Part shown: positions 14,147 through 19,804 of the stretch, in pieces
Layout of the letters: each line of letters starts with the position of its first letter
How positions within the stretch are numbered: the first letter of the stretch is position 1
From: Candidatus Brocadia sp.
GTDB lineage: Bacteria > Planctomycetota > Brocadiia > Brocadiales > Brocadiaceae
Length of the DNA: 19,804 nucleotides
Direction: 5' to 3'
Assembly: GCA_030837935.1 (NCBI GenBank)
Contig: JAUQXU010000359.1
Coordinates: 1 to 19,804, forward strand
Program-made: the position numbers and the translations under genes
The notes under the pieces: generated by a model
What the model saw: the letters and a program-made list of their open reading frames with translations, nothing else
Databases searched by the model: none
Told to the model about the DNA's origin: nothing

Positions 14147-15664
14147 ATGAAAATTTTGTTGTGTTCTATGCCTGATACTGTCCCTCAGTTTTCTGCAAAG
14201 ACGTGGAGAGCTCCCAATTTGGCTATCTCTTCCATTGCGGGAAATATACAACCACACCATGAGGTGTTTCTGGCAGATATGGTTCTCAAAAGGAAGACCT
14301 TGTTGCCTTCAATAAAAGAGACCATTGAAAACTATCAGCCAGAAGTGGTAGGACTGAGCGCCATGACTTTTCAATTTGACACGGCCCGGAGGATTGCCGC
14401 GTTTATAAAAAGTATGCATAAAGAGATTAAAATAGCCGTCGGTGGGTATCATACTACCCTCATGTATGAAGAAATAGCTTCTTCCGATGAGGGTAAACCA
14501 TTTGATTATATCATTCGCGGAGAAGGTGAAAAAACCTTCGATGAAATGCTGGATGCCATTGAAGGAAAACGGAAACTGGAGGACATACCAGGCTTATCCT
14601 ATCGGCACAACGGTGGTTTTTCTCATAACCTCCCGAGGCCATTGGAGGATCTTGATACCATGCAACTCCCGCGTCGGGATATACGTATCTGGAATGGTTA
14701 CCGTTTTTCTGGAAAAGGGCTGGATATGGTCGAGACTTCCCGGGGTTGTACCATGACGTGTAATTTTTGCAGTATGAACCGCATGTATGGGCGTACCTTC
14801 AGGACATACAGCTTTGAAAGAATTATGCAAGACCTTGCGAACGCGAAAAAGAATGGTGCACGATACATAACCTTTTCAGATGATAATATTACCCTGAATG
14901 TAAAAAGGTTTGAGTCTTTATGTGAAGCAATTGTAGCAGCGGGGCATAATGACCTGCGTTATATCGTCCAGGCAAGTACGACAGGTATAGCATCTTCTCC
15001 ATCATTAGCCAAAAAAATGGCACGTGCGGGGATTCAGATTGTGTTCCTGGGGATTGAGAACGTGTCTGAACGCAACCTGAAGTTGATGAATAAGGGGAAC
15101 ATGCTGGAAAAGACAAAAAGGGCGATTGAATACCTGCACGGGAATAATATTTTAATTGTAGGTGGCATGATTCTCGGGCATGCAGAAGACAAAGAAGAAG
15201 ATATTGCACAAAATTTTGAATTCTTTGACAAGGCCAATATTGATTTTTATGGCGAACAGATTATCACTCCTTACCCCAAAACCGACATGCGTGATATTTT
15301 AATCAAAGAAGGACTTGTTACCAATGCTACTGATTATCGTAAGTACAATGGCTTTTGGGCAAATGTCAAGACAAAGTACCTTTCATCGGAAGACTTACAA
15401 TTTTTACGATGGAAATACAAAAGGAAATACTCAACCTTTTTTAAAACAACGCCTGTATTTAAGGCCAATTTCTCCATGGTCAATCTCTTCCGGGTGCTCA
15501 TCTTGAGACCGTATTATCGGATTAAAAATTTTATTACCTCACTGGGAAAGAAGGAACGTGACATCTTTGAAAATGATATGAGGAGATTTGCTGAGATGAA
15601 CAATTTTTTTAATCACGATTATAAATTACCGGAAAAACCTCCTGTGAATATTCACTCAAATTGA
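14147..15664 (+). CDS. B12-binding-domain radical SAM protein
   Basis: This is a 505-residue protein of the cobalamin-binding radical SAM class. The N-terminal part (about 1-150) has the Rossmann-like B12-binding pattern (PEVVGLSAMTFQF, KIAVGGYHTTLM, FDYIIRGEGE); the DxHxxG lower-axial motif is absent, as is usual in this branch. The radical SAM core follows, with the cluster motif CTMTCNFC (CX3CX2C) near residue 201. Later segments ITFSDDNIT, FLGIENVSERNLKLMNKG and IVGGMILGHAED fit the barrel strands. Relatives act on hopanoids, chlorophyll rings or unactivated carbon in lipids and other compounds; the substrate here is unknown. A weak Shine-Dalgarno (GGGAG) lies 12 to 13 bases upstream. The exported Asp-box gene follows after 39 bp. 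A close paralogue starts at 19176. Confidence 0.9.
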   Translation: MKILLCSMPDTVPQFSAKTWRAPNLAISSIAGNIQPHHEVFLADMVLKRKTLLPSIKETIENYQPEVVGLSAMTFQFDTARRIAAFIKSMHKEIKIAVGGYHTTLMYEEIASSDEGKPFDYIIRGEGEKTFDEMLDAIEGKRKLEDIPGLSYRHNGGFSHNLPRPLEDLDTMQLPRRDIRIWNGYRFSGKGLDMVETSRGCTMTCNFCSMNRMYGRTFRTYSFERIMQDLANAKKNGARYITFSDDNITLNVKRFESLCEAIVAAGHNDLRYIVQASTTGIASSPSLAKKMARAGIQIVFLGIENVSERNLKLMNKGNMLEKTKRAIEYLHGNNILIVGGMILGHAEDKEEDIAQNFEFFDKANIDFYGEQIITPYPKTDMRDILIKEGLVTNATDYRKYNGFWANVKTKYLSSEDLQFLRWKYKRKYSTFFKTTPVFKANFSMVNLFRVLILRPYYRIKNFITSLGKKERDIFENDMRRFAEMNNFFNHDYKLPEKPPVNIHSN

Positions 15665-15703
15665 AAATTTGTTGATAGAACAAATTTTACAAGAAAGAAA
15701 TAG

Positions 15704-16954
15704 ATGACAGAAAAGATAACGATGTGCCGACGTCATCATGTCTTCATCTTTCTCTTCTTTGCCTGTTTCCTGCTTATTTTGTGTCAAACGCTCCGTGCAG
15801 CGGAAGTGACCATTGATAGCACAATAAACACAACCACTACCTCTCATAACGGCAGCTCACCAACAACGGTTTTTATTTCCGATCAAACCGGCTATACATT
15901 TTATCGGGACTCTACTGGTTCTTGCGTTTACAGCAAAACCACCGATGGAGGAACAAGTTGGGGAACGGAGGTGACAGTTGATAGCCAAACAGACTGTCTG
16001 GGTGTCGGGGTCTGGTATGATCGATGGACACCTGGAGATAACACGGGCACATATATTCATATTGTAACCTTTGACTCCGGTAACGATGATCTCTGGTACA
16101 CGCGTCTTAATACTAGCGGTGATGCACTAACCACTACGGTGAATGCGTCCGGAGCCAGTCAGGGCGGCAGTTTTACTTCGGGAGCTAACCTTCCATCTAT
16201 CACAAAAGGAACCGACGGCATTCTTTCCATGGGAATTCATGATGCATCAGATTCTTTTGTTATTAAAAGCACCGATGGTACCACCTGGACGGAAGCCGGT
16301 ACGAATCCTTTTGACCTTGCCGATGATTTTCTCATCCTGATGCCGTTTTCCGGAGGAAATATCATGGCTATACGATGGGATATTTCAGCCGATGATATCC
16401 AGTCAAAGGTGTTTAACGGCAGTTCCTGGGATGTTGGCTGGACGAACATTGATACCAACGCTCCTGATAATACCACCTATGACGGCGCATTTGGAGCAAC
16501 GGTTGATAAAATAACCGGTAATATTTATCTTGCCTACGTGGCTAGTATTGCTACCCTTGGCACGGATGATGACATCCGGACGGCAGTCTATTCTGGCGGC
16601 ACATGGACCTCTAAGACAGATGTTTTAACCAACGATACAAAAGGTATAACTGGCGCTAAAATTTCTTTTGATGAAAATACCGGCGATATATATGCGGTTT
16701 ATAGTGCTCGAACCACCACAGGTACTGCCACTACTGGTAATGTCTATTGGAAAAAATCAACTGATAGAATGACCATGTGGAGCGTTGAGCAGGGGCCAAT
16801 TAACACTACTGCTGATGATATTTACGGCGCCAGGGTTATATGTCCAATGAGCGCATCTATGTCACCTGGTATGGCGCCACCCCCGATGATCTTTTTGGCA
16901 ATACGGTTGCTGATTTGGTACCACCCTCTCCACCACCGCCCCCTCCAAGGGTGA
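15704..16954 (+). CDS. Exported Asp-box (sialidase-fold-like) protein, N-terminal part, frameshifted
   Basis: The reading frame gives 416 residues, but only about the first 379 belong to the original protein. A signal peptide occupies residues 1-33 (hydrophobic core VFIFLFFACFLLILC, ending LRA). The following region has Asp-box-like motifs, TTDGGTSW and STDGTTW, with WKKSTDRMTMW near the end. These are typical of BNR/sialidase-type beta-propellers. The tail after about 16838 (CPMSASMSPGMAPPP and on) is unlike any domain and arises from reading the wrong frame. The next frame continues the true sequence as IYVTWYGATPDDLFG. The intact protein would therefore be about 863 residues with the gene at 16840-18294. 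No catalytic residue set for a sialidase is evident. The start has only a weak purine-rich site upstream. Confidence 0.75.
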   Translation: MTEKITMCRRHHVFIFLFFACFLLILCQTLRAAEVTIDSTINTTTTSHNGSSPTTVFISDQTGYTFYRDSTGSCVYSKTTDGGTSWGTEVTVDSQTDCLGVGVWYDRWTPGDNTGTYIHIVTFDSGNDDLWYTRLNTSGDALTTTVNASGASQGGSFTSGANLPSITKGTDGILSMGIHDASDSFVIKSTDGTTWTEAGTNPFDLADDFLILMPFSGGNIMAIRWDISADDIQSKVFNGSSWDVGWTNIDTNAPDNTTYDGAFGATVDKITGNIYLAYVASIATLGTDDDIRTAVYSGGTWTSKTDVLTNDTKGITGAKISFDENTGDIYAVYSARTTTGTATTGNVYWKKSTDRMTMWSVEQGPINTTADDIYGARVICPMSASMSPGMAPPPMIFLAIRLLIWYHPLHHRPLQG

Positions 16955-18294
16955 TCCTCACTATAAATTCCACAAGTCCGTCCAATGGGGTCGCGGATGT
17001 GGCGGTCAATACGTCTGTGTCCGCAACCTTTTCTATGCTGATGAATGGTTCTACCCTTACTACAGACACTTTTCAGTTAAATAATGGAAGTGATGAAGTG
17101 GCAGGGACAGTAACAACTAATGCAAAGACTGCCACTTTTATCCCATTGGTAAATCTTGATTACAATACTACCTATACGGCCAAGATTACAATGAGGGCGC
17201 AAGCGGCAAATCACGCAGGAACAACGCTGGATAATGACTATAGCTGGAGCTTTACGACAACAGGGGATGCTGACCCGCCAACAGTCAGATCCACGATTCC
17301 TGCCAATGGTACTGCTGACGTGGCAATCAGCAGTACCATCAACGCCACGTTCAGTGAGGCGATGCAGTCGTCAACTATTAATACAAACACCTTTGCCGTA
17401 AGCGATGACAAGGGTAACATCAGCGGAACGGTTTCGTATAGTGACACGACTGCCACATTTACACCGTCAAATAATCTGTACGATTCCACCACGTATACGG
17501 CGAGGATTACCACAGGCGTGAAGGATTCGGCGGGTAATACATTGGCCTCGGATTACACGTGGAGTTTTTCGACTGTTGACACTACCCTGCCGATAATTAT
17601 CTCTACGAGTCCAGTCAAAGAAGCTATAGGTGTGGCTATCAATAGTATTATCACTGCTACGTTCAGCGAGACGATGCAGTCTTCTACTATGAATACGCAT
17701 ACATTTATGGTAAGCGATGGTAGTGGTAACATCAGCGGGACAGTTTCTTACTATGGTATGATTGCCACATTTTTACCGTCGAGTAACCTGTCTGATTCAA
17801 CCACATATACGGCAAGGATTACCACGGGGGCAAGGGATTTGGCCGGTAATCCAATAGCGTCTGCCTATACCTGGAGCTTTACTACAGAGTCGGCGCCTAT
17901 CACTCCAACGGAAACGCCGATACCGACGCCAACGACTACTCCAACACCAGCTCCAACAGAGACACCGACTATAACACCATCGGTAACTCCAGCCGGATGC
18001 AGCGCTGAGAAGATAGCGGTGTTTCCAGCCAATCTGGAGATTAAGAAGGAAGAGAGCGATGTTGTGACGGTGACGTTAACTGGTGAAGATGATTGCCGGG
18101 CGGAAGGTGAGACAATAAAGGCAAAAATTACGCAGGGGAAGGGACGTATCTCTGTTTTACCAGCAAATGCAATTACCAATGCCGAAGGGCTGTCGCAGTT
18201 TACCATTACGGCATTGAAAAAGACGGGGAAGGCAAAGGTAAAGTTTAAATCAGGGGAAGCAGATTCAGTGGTAAAAGTGGAGGTTGTAAAATAA
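16840..18294 (+). CDS. C-terminal part of the same protein: three Big_5 domains and an Ig-like end
   Basis: This 484-residue frame overlaps the previous one by 115 bp and has no signal peptide, so by itself it would stay in the cytoplasm. It begins inside the propeller (IYVTWYGATPDDLFG), followed by a poly-Pro hinge (28-36). Three Big_5-type Ig-like domains come next at about 37-140, 145-245 and 250-350, each with SATFS/NATFSEAMQSS/TATFSETMQSS, a TATF strand and an ending like YTWSFTT. Domains 2 and 3 are close copies, even at DNA level (GGTAACATCAGCGG in both), which points to recent tandem duplication. A Thr/Pro linker (353-385) leads to a Cys-bearing Ig-like domain (387-484). The architecture suggests a secreted or surface protein for adhesion or matrix binding. 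Internal start at 16840 is possible but probably a by-product of the frameshift. Confidence 0.75.
   Translation: MSNERIYVTWYGATPDDLFGNTVADLVPPSPPPPPPRVILTINSTSPSNGVADVAVNTSVSATFSMLMNGSTLTTDTFQLNNGSDEVAGTVTTNAKTATFIPLVNLDYNTTYTAKITMRAQAANHAGTTLDNDYSWSFTTTGDADPPTVRSTIPANGTADVAISSTINATFSEAMQSSTINTNTFAVSDDKGNISGTVSYSDTTATFTPSNNLYDSTTYTARITTGVKDSAGNTLASDYTWSFSTVDTTLPIIISTSPVKEAIGVAINSIITATFSETMQSSTMNTHTFMVSDGSGNISGTVSYYGMIATFLPSSNLSDSTTYTARITTGARDLAGNPIASAYTWSFTTESAPITPTETPIPTPTTTPTPAPTETPTITPSVTPAGCSAEKIAVFPANLEIKKEESDVVTVTLTGEDDCRAEGETIKAKITQGKGRISVLPANAITNAEGLSQFTITALKKTGKAKVKFKSGEADSVVKVEVVK
17278..17880 (+). repeat. Tandem duplication of Big_5-coding DNA
   Basis: The units starting near 17278 and 17578 share long stretches of similar sequence, such as the segments coding SGTVSY and DSTTYTARITTG, at a spacing of about 300 bp. 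The first Big_5 unit upstream is more diverged. Confidence 0.6.
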
Positions 18295-18378
18295 GGAACA
18301 GTTTGGTTTTTTGAAAAATATCAGTTAGATTTAAAGACAGACTCCATCAGAGCCATAAAGGCTTGAACCACTCGCCTG

Positions 18379-18843
18379 TTACCGTATGCCGGTATCTAAA
18401 CGAATGTCAAGTCTCGTTACTTCGTTTTCAGCAATGCTTACCTCAGTTGGTAAATCCTTAGTCAACCCTAAAGGGGATCGTGGCATTTCTACTCGGTATG
18501 TGCCCGGTGGCAAGTCAACGCTAAAGTTACCCTGTTTGTCAGTGACTACCGACTGTATTTCTTTTCCTGATGTTGTGAATATCACAAATTTTACGCCATC
18601 TGCCGGCTCATAAGGACTCGGCATGTCTTTTCTCACAACAGGCGATATTGGACTCCATGTGGCACGGCCAGTCAGCTTCCCGCTTGCTACCTTCTCCCCT
18701 TTCGTATTATTCAACGAAGAACTATTTTGATTATTTTCACAGCCAAAAACAAACAATCCTATCGCTAAGATACTGAATAGCATAATCCTGTCTGGTTTAA
18801 TACATTTGATTATTTTTTGTTTTTTGTTTTGATTTGTTAGCAT
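18379..18843 (-). CDS. Lipoprotein with a carboxypeptidase-regulatory-like domain
   Basis: This is a 154-residue protein. A basic N-terminus (KKQKIIKCIKPDR) is followed by a hydrophobic stretch and a lipobox-like FVFGC (31-35), so Cys35 is probably lipid-modified. After a Ser/Asn-rich linker, the region about 55-150 contains DKQGNFSVDLPPGTYRVEM, a pattern of the small beta-sandwich found as CarboxypepD_reg-like domains in many exported proteins. AGGAG lies 9 bases before the ATG at 18843 and supports that start, despite the long n-region; Met21 is an alternative. It is convergent with the Big_5 gene, 84 bp apart. It may bind protein or polysaccharide at the cell surface, but no specific role is visible. 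Confidence 0.75.
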   Translation of the reverse strand: MLTNQNKKQKIIKCIKPDRIMLFSILAIGLFVFGCENNQNSSSLNNTKGEKVASGKLTGRATWSPISPVVRKDMPSPYEPADGVKFVIFTTSGKEIQSVVTDKQGNFSVDLPPGTYRVEMPRSPLGLTKDLPTEVSIAENEVTRLDIRLDTGIR

Positions 18844-18885
18844 ATTCTTCTGCTCCTATATGTTAAGGTAAGAAAGTTTTGTAAG

Positions 18886-18949
18886 TTGGGTGAAGCAGAG
18901 CGCACCCAATAAAACTATTTTACCGATGGGCTCACTTCGTTTAACCCAT
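18886..18949. repeat. Two adjacent small hairpins, probable degenerate intergenic repeat
   Basis: TTGGGTG (18886-18892) pairs with CACCCAA (18903-18909), and ATGGG (18926-18930) with CCCAT (18945-18949). Another GATGGGTT follows at 18957. The wording (GGGTGAAGC-G-GC-CCC, then CCCA with TTCG between) resembles a widespread class of hairpin repeats in bacterial intergenic DNA. This likeness is from memory and needs a copy-number check. Confidence 0.4.
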
Positions 18950-19079
18950 TCTACTCGATGGGTTTTGTGGACAATCAGATTATATTTTAAATAACTGCTA
19001 AAAACAGGTCAATTTGTTTTTTTCTTTACCGAGAAAAACTCAAATAAGAACTTGGCGGGACACGTATTCGTAAAAAGCG

Positions 19080-19124
19080 TCAAGGATTGAATTTCCTTGA
19101 ATGACTCAAAAATGCTGATACAAT
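19080..19124 (+). promoter_or_regulatory. Promoter of the second radical SAM gene with inverted repeat at -35
   Basis: TTGAAT (19097-19102) and TACAAT (19119-19124) are separated by 16 bases, giving a start near 19131 and a 45-base leader. The -10 box and spacer are the same as in the promoter of the first radical SAM gene. TCAAGGA (19080-19086) and TCCTTGA (19094-19100) form an inverted repeat that overlaps the -35 box, a suitable operator position. Confidence 0.55.
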
Positions 19125-19175
19125 TAATGAAAGAAGATAAATACAAATATATCTTAAAACAGGAAGATAGCGCTT

Positions 19176-19804
19176 ATGAATATACTCTTAATGTCCATGC
19201 CCGATTGTGCTCCCCATTTTAATGCAAAGCGGTGGAAATCACCCAACCTTGCTATCTCATCAATTGCCGCCAATATCGAGGGACATAATGTCTTCATAGC
19301 TGATCTTATTCTCCGGAGGGATCGGGTTGCCGAAACCGTCAAGGAAGTGAGTGCAGAATACCGGCCGGACGTTGTAGGTCTTACGGCTATGAGTTTTCAA
19401 TTCGCCACAGCCCGGAGAATAGCCAGTCTCATAAAAAGTCTCAATAAAGATATTAGAACCGTTCTGGGTGGTTACCATGCCACGCTGATGTATGATGAAA
19501 TTTGCAAGAGTGAAGAGTCCGAACCCTTTGATTTTCTTGTTCGCGGGGAAGGAGATTTATGTTTTAACGAATTGTTAGAGGCCATAAACGGCAAGAGAGA
19601 CATGGAAAGTGTCCTCGGTGTTTCATTTCGGAATGGCGGTTGTTTTATCCACAATCCCCCACGTCCTTTAGAAGATCTGTCGAAGATAAAAATACCTGAT
19701 CGTTCCAAACGGATATGGAAGGGATATCAATATTACGGCTTTATCCTTGATATCGTAGAATCTTCCCGCGGATGCGTAATGCCCTGCAATTTTTGCAGTA
19801 TGGA
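19176..19804 (+). CDS. Second B12-binding-domain radical SAM protein (partial, 3' end outside window)
   Basis: The ATG at 19176 follows AGGAAG nine bases away, and 209 codons are visible before the edge. The protein aligns from its first residue with the gene at 14147: MNILLMSMPD, PNLAISSIA, VVGLTAMSFQF, LGGYHATLMYDEI, RGEGD and PRPLEDL all have counterparts. By hand count nearly 60 percent of the visible residues are identical. The radical SAM cluster motif CVMPCNFC (CX3CX2C) falls just before the window ends. It is therefore a paralogue with the same B12-binding plus radical SAM architecture, and probably the product of a duplication. Differences in the region after the B12 domain suggest a related but not identical substrate. 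The substrate is not known. Confidence 0.9.
   Translation, partial: MNILLMSMPDCAPHFNAKRWKSPNLAISSIAANIEGHNVFIADLILRRDRVAETVKEVSAEYRPDVVGLTAMSFQFATARRIASLIKSLNKDIRTVLGGYHATLMYDEICKSEESEPFDFLVRGEGDLCFNELLEAINGKRDMESVLGVSFRNGGCFIHNPPRPLEDLSKIKIPDRSKRIWKGYQYYGFILDIVESSRGCVMPCNFCSM

Larger units (their letters stand above)
18844..19175. other. 332-bp intergenic region between lipoprotein and second radical SAM gene
   Basis: This region contains no gene that I can see. It holds a small repeat-like structure with two hairpins (18886-18949) and a promoter toward the second radical SAM gene (19097-19124) with an inverted repeat across the -35 box. Confidence 0.55.

Noticed and set aside
16831..16845. 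Programmed ribosomal frameshift in the Asp-box/Big_5 gene
   Set aside because: There is no slippery heptamer or obvious downstream structure at the junction; a plain indel or sequencing error is simpler.
18340..18362. AGCC/GGCT hairpin between the convergent Big_5 and lipoprotein genes as a terminator
   Set aside because: The stem is only four to five base pairs and no T run follows on either strand.
1..19804. CRISPR array, tRNA, rRNA or complete insertion sequence
   Set aside because: No regularly spaced repeats, no cloverleaf with CCA-type end and no transposase-like frame were found by reading both strands.

Overview
The window looks like a piece of a bacterial chromosome with moderate AT content, probably from a Planctomycetota lineage and possibly an anammox relative (Brocadiales-like). 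This placement is tentative. It rests on the mixture of haem-c motif exported proteins, B12-type radical SAM proteins, scarce Shine-Dalgarno sites and Big_5/choice-of-anchor exported proteins. No rRNA or other decisive marker is present.

Layout. From 1 to about 13540 every gene lies on the minus strand, in four groups. (a) A lipid-type pair, an acyl-reductase-like SDR (2874-1678) followed by an SCP2-like protein (1630-1265), is followed by two small exported proteins with haem-c motifs (1183-614 and 568-1, the latter cut by the window edge). (b) An envelope group comprises an exported helical protein of unknown function (6781-6137), an outer-membrane porin (6067-4907) and a polytopic GT39-like glycosyltransferase (4944-3106). 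(c) A DPM1-like GT2 glycosyltransferase lies at 7807-7103. (d) A signalling group comprises a receiver/PAS/GAF/GGDEF protein (13540-11147), a membrane histidine kinase (10988-9336) and an NtrC-type sigma-54 response regulator (9250-7901).

A 606-bp divergent region (13541-14146) holds a strong sigma-70-like promoter, a palindrome and a hairpin. It opens the plus-strand block: a B12-binding radical SAM protein (14147-15664), a large exported Asp-box/Big_5 protein split by a frameshift (15704-18294), and a second paralogous radical SAM protein (19176 to the edge). A minus-strand lipoprotein (18843-18379) sits between the last two.

How they may work together (inference). GT2 could charge a polyprenyl-phosphate sugar that the GT39-like membrane enzyme then uses for surface glycosylation. 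The kinase and regulator form a normal two-component pair with their own promoter, next to a c-di-GMP synthase whose receiver carries Glu in place of the phosphoacceptor Asp. The acyl-reductase-like SDR, SCP2 protein and radical SAM pair all suggest unusual membrane lipids, but nothing here proves a product.

Most notable observations: a nine-base homopolymer and a mini-repeat embedded in frame in the GT39-like gene, with a 15-base match in the radical SAM leader; a second repeat-like insertion in the dimerisation region of the kinase; a CXXCH motif forming the last five residues of a DUF5666-like protein; and two 10-bp boxes, exactly 31 bp apart, bracketing the SDR promoter.
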